NCBI GenBank assembly: GCA_963819845.1
Contig: CAWFXQ010000008.1
Span: 833,265-897,264 of the forward strand
Reading direction: 5' to 3'
DNA length: 64,000 bases
From: DATAGF01 sp963819845
GTDB lineage: Bacteria; Actinomycetota; Thermoleophilia; Miltoncostaeales; Miltoncostaeaceae
Part shown: positions 25,212 to 33,763 of the stretch, one piece after another
How the letters are laid out: the number at the start of each line of letters is the position of its first letter
Position numbering within the stretch: position 1 is the stretch's first letter
Position numbers and translations under genes: made by a program
The notes under the pieces: model-generated
Database searches by the model: none
What the model was told of the DNA's origin: nothing
What the model saw: the letters and a program-made list of their open reading frames with translations, nothing else

Positions 25212-26268
25212 ATGTACGAGAAGGCTGGCGAGAAGTACTTCGTCTTCGACAGCCACCTGCACTTCTGGGACGCCAGCCCGGCGAACTGGAAGCCGGGCGC
25301 CGAGGAGTACGCCGAGGGCTGGATCAAGTGCTTCCACGCCTATCAGGGGCTCGGGCCGGCGGACACCCACTGGAGCCTCGAGCACTTCCAGAAGTACTCG
25401 GTGGACGACTTCGAGAAGGACGTCTTCCAGGAGGGTCACGTCGACATGGGCGTGTTCCAGTCGACGTACCTCAAGGAGTGGTACACCACGGCTTCAACGA
25501 CATCGAGGCCAACGCCGCCCTGCTCGACCGCTTCCCCGGCAGGCTCCTCCTCAACGGCCGCTGGGATCCGCGCGAGGGCGAGGCCGGGCTCCGCCAGCTG
25601 CGAGGCCGACCACGAGAAGTACGGCATCCAGGGCGTCAAGCTCTACACGGCCGAGTGGTACGACGGCTCGCGCGGCTGGAAGCTGACCGACCCCGAGGCG
25701 GTGCCCTTCCTCGACAAGTGCGTCGAGCTCGGCATCAGGAACATCCACGTGCACAAGGGCCCGACGATCTGGCCGCTGGACAAGGACGCCTTCGACGTCT
25801 CCGACATCGACCACGTGGCGACCGACTACCAGGACCTCAACTTCATCGTCGAGCACGTCGGCCTGCCGCGGATCGAGGACTTCTGCTTCATGGCGACGCA
25901 GGAGCCGAACGTCTACGCCGGGCTGGCCGTCGTCATCGGCGGCCTGATGCACGCCCGGCCGCGGTTCTTCGCGAAGGTGATGGGCGAGCTCCTGTTCTGG
26001 GTCGGCGAGGACAAGATGCTCTTCGGCTCCGACTACGCGATCTGGGAGCCGAAGTGGCAGGTCGAGGGCTTCGTCGACTGGGAGATGCCCGAGGGCGACG
26101 ACTTCTCCGACTACCCGCGGCTCGACGTCGCCGGCAAGAAGAAGATCCTTGGCCTGAACGGCGCGAAGCTGTACGGCGTCGAGGTGCCCGAGGAGCTGCG
26201 CCTGCCGGTGGGCGAGGGGGACGCCCGCCGACCCCGCCGACGCCCAGCTGGTGGAGGGGTCGGCGTGA
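25212..26268 (+). CDS. amidohydrolase-family protein of alkane-monooxygenase loci (frameshifted)
   Basis: TIM-barrel amidohydrolase (Amidohydro_2 type). Seen: FDSHLHFWD at residues 11-19, GIQGVKLYTAEWYDG, HVHKGPTIWP, FIVEHVGLPRIEDF and LFGSDYAIWEP, the expected metal-site order. A pair of compensating indels (near 25490 and 25600) scrambles about 35 residues that read correctly in another frame. A third indel near 26215 hides the real end, ADAQLVEGSA, whose TGA overlaps the next start as GTGA. This family sits beside propane/alkane monooxygenase genes in actinobacteria, with an unproven role in their maturation. ATG 25212 has GAGGGAGGG upstream. Confidence 0.8.
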
Positions 26269-26948
26269 CCCTCCAGGCCCGGGCCCTCGACGCCCTGGGC
26301 ACGGTCTACGACCCGGAGCTCGACGAGCCGATCACCGCGCTCGGCTTCGTCGGCTCCTGCGTCGTGGGCGCGCACGACGAGGTCGAGGTGCGCCTTCGGC
26401 TTCCCACGCCGCAATGCGCGCCCAACTTCGCGTACCTCATGGCGGCCGACGCGCGTAGCGCCGTACGCCGGCTGCCGGAGGCGGGCGAGGTGACCGTCGT
26501 GCTCGAGGATCACTACACGGGGGAGGAGATCAACGCCGCCGTCGGCCGGGATGCGGGCTTCGACGGGGCGTTCCCCGGCGAGACGGCCGGCGACCTCGAC
26601 GCCCTGCGCCATCGCTTCCAGCGCAAGGCGCTCCTCGCCCGCCAGGCGCGGATCTGTCAGAGCCTCCTGGGCGACGGCGCGAGCCACGAGGAAGTGGCCG
26701 CGCTCCGTGTGGGCGACCTGCCCGACTCGCCAGAGGTCCGGCGCAGCGTCGCCCTCCGGGCCGCACTCGGGCTGCCGCATGCCCCCGACGCCCCGGCCCT
26801 CGTGGCCGACGACGGGGAGCCGATCGCCGCCGACGCGCTGCCGGTGTGGATGCGCCGCGCGCGGCTCGTCAGCCTGAGCCTGGAGACCAACGGCGGCATG
26901 TGCCGCGACCTGCTCCGGGTCCGGTACGGCGAGGAGGTGGCCGGATGA
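26265..26948 (+). CDS. DUF59 (MIP18-like) iron-sulfur assembly protein
   Basis: A 227-residue protein whose N-terminal 90 residues are a MIP18/PaaD-type domain: TVYDPELDEPITALGFV, then RLRLPTPQCAPNFAYLMAAD with the conserved Cys. The C-terminal part has two helical segments ending LSLETNGGMCRDLLRVRYGE. Such proteins help build metal centres. This long form is typical of alkane monooxygenase operons, between amidohydrolase and alcohol dehydrogenase, as here. GTG 26265 overlaps the amidohydrolase stop, and its own stop overlaps the dehydrogenase ATG. Confidence 0.82.
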   Translation: MTLQARALDALGTVYDPELDEPITALGFVGSCVVGAHDEVEVRLRLPTPQCAPNFAYLMAADARSAVRRLPEAGEVTVVLEDHYTGEEINAAVGRDAGFDGAFPGETAGDLDALRHRFQRKALLARQARICQSLLGDGASHEEVAALRVGDLPDSPEVRRSVALRAALGLPHAPDAPALVADDGEPIAADALPVWMRRARLVSLSLETNGGMCRDLLRVRYGEEVAG

Positions 26949-27975
26949 AGGCCGCGCGACTGCACGCCTACCGTGAGGCGCTCCGGCTCGACGACGTCGA
27001 CGAGCCCGGGGCGGTCGGTCCCCTCGACGTCGTCGTGCGGATCGGCGCGGCCGGGCTCTGCCGCACCGACCTCCACATCCAAGAGGGGCAGTGGGCCGAG
27101 AAGTCCCAGGTCGTCCTGCCCTACACGCCGGGGCACGAGAATGCGGGCTGGATCCACGAGGTCGGCTCCGGCGTGACCAACGTCGAGGTCGGCGACACGG
27201 TCATCGTGCACCCCTTCATCACCTGCGGGCTGTGCCTCGCCTGCCGCCGCGGCGACGACATGCACTGCGCGAACGGATCGTTTCCCGGCATCAGCCGCGA
27301 CGGCGGCTTCGCCGAGTTCCTCCAGACGAGCGCCCGCTCGGTGGTGAAGCTCGACCCGTCGCTCCACCCCACCCAGATCGCCGCGCTCGCCGACGCCGGC
27401 CTCACCGCCATCCACGCGGTGAAGAAGGCGATCCCGGTGCTCGGGCGCGGGCACGCGGGCGGTCGTCATCGGCGCCGGCGGCCTGGGTCACATCGGCGTC
27501 CAGTGCCTGCAGGCGATGACCCCCGCCGAGATCATCGTCCTCGACCCGAGCGAGAAGGCGCTGGCGCTGGCGGGCGAGCTCGGCGCTGACCGTACGGTGC
27601 GAGTCGACGGCGGGCAGCGCGACGCCGTGGCCGAGCTCACCGACGGGTTGGGCGCCGAGGTGATCATCGACTTCGTCGGCGAGAAGGGCGCGATCGAGGA
27701 CGGCATCGCCATGCTCCGCGACGGCGGCTTCTACTACGTGATCGGCTACGGCGAGAACCTGGACCTGCCGACGATCGACATCATCTCGCGGGAGATCTCG
27801 TTCATCGGGAACCTCGTCGGGCACGTACGTCGACCTGCAGGAGCTGATGACGCTGACCGCGCAGGGCAAGGTGACCCTGCACACGAGCACCTACCCGCTC
27901 GACGCGATCAACGACGCGATGGCCGACCTCGACGCGGGTCGCCTACAGGGCCGCGGCATCCTCGTGCCCGGCTGA
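26945..27975 (+). CDS. zinc-dependent alcohol dehydrogenase (frameshifted)
   Basis: Medium-chain dehydrogenase that likely oxidises the alcohol formed by alkane hydroxylation. Seen: catalytic zinc ligands in AAGLCRTDLH and PGHENAGWIHEVG, structural-zinc Cys cluster CGLCLACRRGDDMHC, then ADAGLTAIHAVKKA. The Rossmann glycines (VVIGAGGLGH) appear only in another frame near 27470. EIIVLDPSEKALALAGELGA follows, and after a second change near 27825 the end is YPLDAINDAMADLDAGRL. About 343 residues. It starts at an ATGA overlap with the DUF59 gene. Confidence 0.87.
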
Positions 27976-28113
27976 ACCGCGCGACGCGACCGGGGTCGCG
28001 CGCGAGCCGCGCGGCCCTCGGTCGGGGTCACCCTGCCCTGAGGTCCAGCGGCGGGACGATCGGCTCGAGCGGCTCGGATAGCATCGCGTGTCACCCAAGA
28101 TCCAGGAGGATCC

Positions 28114-28515
28114 ATGCCCGCGGAGCTGATCCACACCATGATCCGCGTCGTCGACGAGAAGCGCTCGCTCGACTTCTATCGCGCCATCGGCTTCGAGGAG
28201 CGCGGGCGAAACCGGGTCGGCGGCGACACGGCGACCGTGATCTTCCTCGCGCTGCCCGGCGACGGGGCGCGCCTCGAGCTGACGCTCAACGACGGTCGTA
28301 CCGAGCCCTACGAAATCGGCGAGGGGTACGGTCACATCGCCCTCACCCTGACCGACGGGATGGACGCGGAGCTGGCGCGGCTGGCCGAGCACGGCATCTC
28401 CCCGGAGAAGCCGCCCTACGCGCCCTATCCCGGCGGCCCGCAGATCTGCTTCCTGCGCGACCCCGACGGGTACCGCATCGAGCTGCTCGACCGGAACCCG
28501 GAGGACGAGCTGTAG
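28114..28515 (+). CDS. glyoxalase/VOC-family protein (lactoylglutathione lyase-like)
   Basis: A 133-residue two-module VOC protein. Seen: LIHTMIRVVDEKRSLDFYRA with metal His, LELTLNDG with Glu, GYGHIALTLTD with second His and DPDGYRIELLDRNP with second Glu, the four metal ligands of glyoxalase I. Start ATG 28114 follows CCAGGAGGATCC. A TAGCAT box lies about 35 nt upstream. It stands alone after the alcohol dehydrogenase. Confidence 0.88.
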   Translation: MPAELIHTMIRVVDEKRSLDFYRAIGFEERGRNRVGGDTATVIFLALPGDGARLELTLNDGRTEPYEIGEGYGHIALTLTDGMDAELARLAEHGISPEKPPYAPYPGGPQICFLRDPDGYRIELLDRNPEDEL

Positions 28516-28558
28516 CGGGAAGGCGCGCCGCGGTCTGACGAGCCGGCGGGACGCGTCG

Positions 28559-29323
28559 TCAGAGGCGGCGCGGGAGCGGTGGCGTGAGGCCGACGGGGAG
28601 GAACTCGAGCCCGACGTACCCGTCGTAGCCGAGGCCGTCGAGCTCGTCGACCAGCCTCCAGAGATCGGTCGTCCCCGTGCCGGGAGCCCCCCGACCCGGG
28701 CAGTCGGCGTACTGGACGTGCCCGAGGAGGGCGCCGACGCTGCGCGCCTCGGCGATGGGGTCGAGGCCGGCCATCGCCGCGTGGTAGGCGTCGAAGAGGA
28801 GGCGCACGGCGTCGTGGTCGACATCGGCGACGAACTCCGCGGCGGCGGCCGGCGTGGGCAGCAGCGGGCGGACGACGTCTCTCGCGTTCAGGTGCTCGAC
28901 CACGATCCGGGCTCCGAGCTCGGCGGCGGCGTCGGCCGCCTCGCTCACGACCGCCCGGGCCGTCGCGAGCTGCGCGGCCTCCGGCCGGTCCGGCACGAAG
29001 CGGCCGACGAGGAGGTTGACGACGTCCCCGCCGGCGGCGCGCGCGATGCGCGCCGCGGCCCGCGTTGACTCGACCACCTCCTCGGCACGCTCCGGCCGAT
29101 TGCAGAAGCCGCGCTCGCCGGCGGCGAGGTCGCCCCCGTCAGCGTTCACCAGGACGGCGCGGACTCCCGCGGTCCGCACCGCCTGCGGCCAGGCGTCCGG
29201 ATCGGGGGCCGGTGGCCACCATGCCTCGACCGCGCCGTAGCCGGCCGCGCGCGCCGCCGCCGGGCGCCGGAGGGGGGCCAGCTCCTGGAAGAGCGTTCCC
29301 AGGTGCGCCGAGAGCTCGATCAC
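28559..29323 (-). CDS. hydroxypyruvate isomerase-like TIM-barrel protein
   Basis: Xylose-isomerase-like TIM barrel, 254 residues. Seen: LSAHLGTLFQELAPLRRPAA, VNLLVGRFVPDRPEA, VVEHLNARDVVRP with metal Glu, LLFDAYHAAMAG with Asp and His, GHVQYADCPGRGAPGTG and GYDGYVGLEFLP with the last Glu. This matches Hyi/OtnI-type sugar-acid isomerases. GTG 29323 overlaps the stop of the upstream dehydrogenase, so both act in one catabolic route for a hydroxy acid. Confidence 0.8.
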   Translation of the reverse strand: MIELSAHLGTLFQELAPLRRPAAARAAGYGAVEAWWPPAPDPDAWPQAVRTAGVRAVLVNADGGDLAAGERGFCNRPERAEEVVESTRAAARIARAAGGDVVNLLVGRFVPDRPEAAQLATARAVVSEAADAAAELGARIVVEHLNARDVVRPLLPTPAAAAEFVADVDHDAVRLLFDAYHAAMAGLDPIAEARSVGALLGHVQYADCPGRGAPGTGTTDLWRLVDELDGLGYDGYVGLEFLPVGLTPPLPRRL

Positions 29324-30216
29324 GCCCCGAGCTGCCGACGCCGCTCCGCGATCCGCCTGCCGGCGACCAGGGCCTCGGCGCGCAGGGTGGCGATCGACTC
29401 GCCGGCGACAACCGTCCACGGCGCCAGCGGCTCGCCGCCGCCGGCACGCTCGACCAGGGTCGCCGGCACCTCGTGGCCGTCCGCGAGCTCGGGGAACAGC
29501 TCGCGGGCGACGGCCGCGAACGTGTTCAGGCCCCCGAGGTCCGCCGTGGCGAGCGGTCCCGCCGCCACCCACCGCGGAGCGAGGCCGTCCGAGACGGCCG
29601 CGTCGATGTCGTCCGCGCTCGCGACGCCCTCCTCCAGCATGTGCAGGCACTCGCGCAGCACCGCGAACTGGATCCGGTTCCAGACGAACCCCGGCAGCTC
29701 GCGACGGATCACGAGGGGAGTCTTTCCCATCCGCCCGGCGAGCTCGCGAAGCGCGTCGATGGTGCGGGGCGACGTCTCCGGCCCGGGCACGAGCTCGACG
29801 ACCGCGGTCTGGTGCGCCGGCTTCAGGAAGTGCAGGCCCGCGAACCGGTCCCGGAGTCTCGAGGGTCCCCGCCAGGTCGCCGACCCGCAGGCTCGACGTG
29901 TTCGTGGCGATGATGGTCTCAGAAGGACACCACCCCTCCAGTCGGGCGAGCAGATCGCGCTTGACGCGCCGGTCCTCCACGACCGACTCGATCACGAGCG
30001 CCGCGCCGGCGAGGCTGGCGGGCTCGATCGGAGCCGCACCGATGCGCCGCTCGTCCCCCCGAGAGCGACGGCACGAGCGCGGGCTGCCTCCGCCCGTTCC
30101 CTCGAGCGGCCGGCGATGACGGTCCGCACTCCCGCCGACGCCAACGCGGTGGCGACCTCGGGCGCCATGGAGCCGGTGCCGAGCACGACGGCGGGACCAT
30201 CGAGACGGGCGGTCAC
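29320..30216 (-). CDS. 3-hydroxyacyl-CoA dehydrogenase-family oxidoreductase (two frameshifts)
   Basis: NAD-dependent 3-hydroxy acid/acyl-CoA dehydrogenase of about 298 residues. Seen: VVLGTGSMAPEVATALA nucleotide-binding loop, VIESVVEDRRVKRDLLARLE, IIATNTSSL with the conserved Asn-Thr-Ser-Ser, then KTPLVIRRELPGFVWNRIQF and a helical C-terminal domain (ASADDIDAAVSDGLAPRW). The L-gulonate/3-hydroxybutyrate branch of the family is plausible given the isomerase partner. Frame changes lie near 30050 and 29860. Upstream is the TetR gene, same strand, 34 nt away. Confidence 0.82.
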
Positions 30217-30250
30217 GCGACGAGCCCCTCGAGGACTGAGGTCGGTGTGA

Positions 30251-30810
30251 TCACGCCGGAGCCGCCGCCGACAGAAGCGTTCGGGCGGCCCGCCGGGCCT
30301 GGGACGCCGACTCGGTCGTGCCGAGGATGGCGGCCGTGACCATGGCGCCCTCGGCCAGCAGCAGCAGCTCGTCCGTCAGCGAGGGGGAGACGCCGGCATC
30401 GGCGACCAGGCCGTCGAGGTAGGCCCTGAAGCGCTCCTTGTGGTGGCGCGCCTGGGCCGCGACCGCCGCCGAGACGCCCCGAGCTCCCCGTACGTGTTGA
30501 TCCAGGCGCAGCCGCGGAAGCCGGGCTCCTCGAACCACGCCCGGAGCCAGTCGAAGACCGCCAGCAGGCGCTCCTCGGGGTCGTCAACGGCCTCGACGTG
30601 GGCGGCCAGGCGCCCCCGCCACCGTTCGTCCCGCCGCTCGAGGAAGGCCACCACCAGGCCCTCCTTCGCGGGGAAGAGCCCGTACAGCCGCCGCAGGGAG
30701 AGGCCGGAGCGGTCGCGCAGCTCGTCCATGCCCACCGCCTGGATGCCCCGCGCGTAGAAGGACTCCTCGGCCGCGTCGAGCGCCAGCGTGCGGGCCGCGT
30801 CGTCGTCCAT
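30251..30810 (-). CDS. TetR-family transcriptional regulator (one frameshift)
   Basis: Seen: N-terminal HTH DAAEESFYARGIQAVGMDEL, RSGLSLRRLYGLFPAKEGLV, then FEEPGFRGCAWINTYGELG. After an indel near 30490 the ligand domain continues ARHHKERFRAYLDGLVADAG and ends RRAARTLLSAAAPA. About 186 residues, the TetR_C type that senses small molecules. It heads the dehydrogenase-isomerase operon and faces a DUF1348 gene. Two perfect GAGAAC-N4-GTTCTC palindromes lie in the divergent gap, so it probably represses both directions including itself. Confidence 0.87.
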
Positions 30811-30826
30811 CCCCTCCCCTTGCTGC

Positions 30827-30842
30827 GAGAACGATGGTTCTC
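30827..30842. promoter_or_regulatory. TetR operator O1
   Basis: Perfect inverted repeat GAGAAC-GATG-GTTCTC, 17 bp from the tetR start codon. Same arms and 4-bp spacer as the site at 30865. Confidence 0.75.
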
Positions 30843-30864
30843 TACGGTAGCGAATCGACCCATC

Positions 30865-30880
30865 GAGAACGAGCGTTCTC
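30865..30880. promoter_or_regulatory. TetR operator O2
   Basis: Perfect inverted repeat GAGAAC-GAGC-GTTCTC, 38 bp (centre to centre) from O1, 20 bp before the DUF1348 start codon. Confidence 0.75.
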
Positions 30881-30900
30881 AGACGAGGGAGAGCCGCCGA

Positions 30901-31361
30901 TGCCCGAGAGCCGCCCGCCGTTTCCGCCCTTCAGCCCCGAGACCGCCGCGCAGAAGGTCCAGGCCGCCGAGGACGGCTGGAACACCCGCGATCCCGAGCG
31001 CGTGAGCCTCGCCTACACGGTGGACTCGGTGTGGCGCAACCGCGACACGTTCGTGACCGGGCGTCCGGGGATCGTGGAGTTCCTGGCGAGCAAGTGGGCC
31101 CGCGAGCTCGACTACGCGCTGCGCAAGTCGCTGTGGTGTGCCGACGGCAACCGCATCGCGGTGCGCTTCCAGTACGAGTCCCACGACGAGGCGGGCCAGT
31201 GGTACCGCAGCTACGGCAACGAGCTGTGGGAGTTCGACGAGAACGGGCTCATGCGGCGACGGGAGGCGAGCATCAACGACGACCCCATCGACGAGAGCCA
31301 ACGGTGGATCTTCGGGCCGCGGCCCGCCGAGGAGCACGGGGTGGACTTCCCGGTGCGTTGA
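30901..31361 (+). CDS. DUF1348/NTF2-like protein
   Basis: A 153-residue NTF2-fold protein. Seen: AAQKVQAAEDGWNTRDPERV, AYTVDSVWRNRDTFVTGR, VRFQYESHDEAGQWYRSYGN and LMRRREASINDDPIDESQRW, all typical of DUF1348. The biochemical role is not established. Homologues often flank a TetR-type regulator, as here. ATG 30901 follows GAGGGAG. Expression is likely controlled by the two operators just upstream. Confidence 0.9.
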
Positions 31362-31392
31362 GCCCGTCTCGCCGTCCGGTCAGGTCGTTCGC

Positions 31393-32997
31393 TCAGGTCC
31401 CTGACGCTGCCCCTCGCCGCGGCATGCGGCGCTTGCGCGGCAGCGTGATCTCCGGGGCGGGCGGCGCGGCGACGGTCGGGCGGATCTTGGCGGGTGCCTT
31501 CGGGCGCGGCCCGCGGGCCGGCGCCTCGGGGACGGGCGGCGCGGACCGCGCCCCGTCCGGGAAGCCCACGGGCTCCAGGGGCGCCAGGCGCGGTGCCTCG
31601 ATGTCGGCGCGACGGGCCGTGAGGCGCCATCCGAACCGCCCCGCGGCCTTCTCGTCCACCGAGCGCACCTCGAACGCCTCCCGGTCCCGCCGGGCGACGT
31701 AGAGGGCCACGGGCGCGTACGGGGTGACGGCGACCTGGTAGCTGTCGGTCTCCAGGAAGGGGTGGAGGTCGGGGTCGATCGTGATCACCGCCCGCCCCTC
31801 ATCGAGGTCGGCCTCCCCCATGTCCTCGATCCACGCCTCGGCGGCCTCCACGCAGTACACGCGCCGGCCGGCACGGCCGTCCGCGGTGAGGACGGCCGAC
31901 TTCGCGCCCCCGACGATCAGGTCGCCGCGGATGTTCACGTCGCCGCCGATCCGCATCGCCTCCCCGAACCTGCCGTTGGGCAGGAACGGCCCCGTCACCA
32001 GGACCGGCAACCCGCGGCGCCCCTGAGCGTCCATGCCGGCCTCGACCTCCAGCCCCACCCCGGTGGTGGTGACCGCCCGGACCGCGGTGCCGGCCGGGGC
32101 TTCCGCATCGACCGCCGTGCCCCCGTCGGCCTGGGCGAGCAGGCCGGTGTGACCGTCGGTGAGCGCCCGCACGCCGGCGCGCCGGAAGTTCAAGGGGTTT
32201 GACCCGAGCGCGATGCCCGTCACGCCGGTGGAATCCCGGGAGAAGCCCACCACCGCCGACAGGCGGGCGACGGTGTAGATCCCGTCTCCCTGGTCGGCCT
32301 CCACCGTCACGGCGCGGGTCTGCCGCGACCGGGCGTAGAGCGCGGTGCCGGCCTCCGCGAGCGCCATCACCCCGACCGACCCGCCGCCGCCCGTGCCCTG
32401 GCCGGTCACGCCGGCGCCGGCGCTGCTGCCCACCACCCCCTGGGACGCCCCCGTCCCCGTGACGCCGGCCGCGCTGCCCGGGCAGTCGCCCACCACCCCG
32501 CCGCCGCGGCCGGTGGCGCTCACGCCGAGCGACGAGGCGCCCGTGCCCTCGGCGACCACCGCCGCCTTCGCCGCCCGGGCCGAGACCCCGATGCCGTCGC
32601 CGGCGGAGGCCTCCGCGCTCAGGCCGACCTTGATCCCGCGCAGGCGCCCCGCGGTGCCCCCGCCATCACCGACGACGGCGATGCCCTGCGGATGCGCCAT
32701 CGCCAGCAGTGCCGGGGTGCCGAACGCGCGCGAGTCCGCCTCGACCGCCGGCCCTCCCGTGCCCCTCACGCCGGGACCGGCGAAGAAGTCGTTCGATGCG
32801 CCCCAGACCCCGGCGCCCTGCCGGTCGGTCCCGTCGTTGATCTGCCCGATGATCGCGCTGCCGTTGGTGTTGTTGCGCTTGACGACGATGAAGACGGTTC
32901 GCAGGGCGCCCTTGGGGAAGCCGAGCAGGTGGGTCGAGCCTCCGAACGAGTCGTCCTGGTTCCCGTTGGAGATCAGGATGGGGTCACCGGTGGCCAT
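31393..32997 (-). CDS. long Gly-rich repeat (beta-solenoid-like) protein with conserved C-terminal domain
   Basis: A 534-residue protein without a signal peptide. After an N-terminal cap (LISNGNQDDSFGGSTHLLGF, then VKRNNTNGSAIIGQINDG) it carries about 20 short degenerate repeats such as GVSATGRGGGVVGD, GVTGTGASQGVVGS and GLLAQADGGTAVDAE, resembling trimeric beta-helices of tail fibres and surface proteins. Then follow GDVNIRGDLIVGGAKSA and a compact domain (YCVEAAEAWIEDMGEADL, YQVAVTPYAPVALYVARRDR) that recurs at the end of unrelated repeat proteins. A Pro/Lys/Arg-rich tail closes it. ATG 32997 has AAGGAGAGG. No phage genes adjoin it. Confidence 0.75.
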   Translation of the reverse strand: MATGDPILISNGNQDDSFGGSTHLLGFPKGALRTVFIVVKRNNTNGSAIIGQINDGTDRQGAGVWGASNDFFAGPGVRGTGGPAVEADSRAFGTPALLAMAHPQGIAVVGDGGGTAGRLRGIKVGLSAEASAGDGIGVSARAAKAAVVAEGTGASSLGVSATGRGGGVVGDCPGSAAGVTGTGASQGVVGSSAGAGVTGQGTGGGGSVGVMALAEAGTALYARSRQTRAVTVEADQGDGIYTVARLSAVVGFSRDSTGVTGIALGSNPLNFRRAGVRALTDGHTGLLAQADGGTAVDAEAPAGTAVRAVTTTGVGLEVEAGMDAQGRRGLPVLVTGPFLPNGRFGEAMRIGGDVNIRGDLIVGGAKSAVLTADGRAGRRVYCVEAAEAWIEDMGEADLDEGRAVITIDPDLHPFLETDSYQVAVTPYAPVALYVARRDREAFEVRSVDEKAAGRFGWRLTARRADIEAPRLAPLEPVGFPDGARSAPPVPEAPARGPRPKAPAKIRPTVAAPPAPEITLPRKRRMPRRGAASGT

Positions 32998-33179
32998 GGC
33001 CTCTCCTTGCGGTCGCGGTGCCGCGCTTGACGGCGGCAGACCGACCCTCCGCCCGGCCCGGGCCCCGGTCAACCCGCGGAGCGGCCCGCCCGCGGCGTCA
33101 CGATGGCGCCAACAATCTCGGGATAACCAGGGACAATGTAGGCTTTCGCGAAACAACCCCGTCGAACCAGGAGCACACC

Positions 33180-33740
33180 ATGAGCACCACCGACGTCCCG
33201 GTGGACAACGGCGTCAACGTGGAGGCCCTGCTCGGCGTCCGCGCGGCGCTGGCGGACACCCCCGACATCGCGCAGTTCCAGTGGCGCGCCACCACCTCGT
33301 GGGTGCGGGGCACGCACAGCCAGTCGAGCATCGACACCTTCTACGGCTTCGGCGCCGAGCAGCAGCACAAGGCCGCCTTCACCTACGACGCCGACCACCC
33401 GCTGGCCTTCGCCGCCGAGGACAACGGCGCCGCGCCCGTGGAGCTCGTCCTGGTGGCGCTGGGCAGCTGCCTCACGGCCGGCGTCGCCGCGATCGCGCAG
33501 CAGCGCGGGATCCAGCTCCGCTCGGTGAGCGCGACGATCGAGGCCTCGATGGACCTGCACGGGATCCTCGGCGCCGACCCGGACGTGCGCAACGGCTTCA
33601 GCGAGATCAGCGTCGCGTACGACATCGACGCCGACGCGAGCCCGGCCGACCTCGAGGCCCTGGTCGCCCAGTCGCAGAAGCGCTCGGCGGTCTACGACGT
33701 CCTGACGAGCCCGACCAACGTGGCCGTCAGGGTCAACTGA
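33180..33740 (+). CDS. OsmC-family peroxiredoxin-like protein
   Basis: A 186-residue OsmC/Ohr-fold protein. Seen: one conserved Cys in LVALGSCLTAGVAAIAQQRG; the second Cys of Ohr peroxidases is not in the usual place, as in the OsmC branch that acts on other thiols or is uncharacterised. The end ASPADLEALVAQSQKRSAVY matches the family helix. ATG 33180 follows CCAGGAGCACACC. The FAD enzyme starts 23 nt after the stop, so they are probably cotranscribed. Confidence 0.85.
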   Translation: MSTTDVPVDNGVNVEALLGVRAALADTPDIAQFQWRATTSWVRGTHSQSSIDTFYGFGAEQQHKAAFTYDADHPLAFAAEDNGAAPVELVLVALGSCLTAGVAAIAQQRGIQLRSVSATIEASMDLHGILGADPDVRNGFSEISVAYDIDADASPADLEALVAQSQKRSAVYDVLTSPTNVAVRVN

Positions 33741-33763
33741 GCTCCGCGCGAGGAGCGTCGCGC

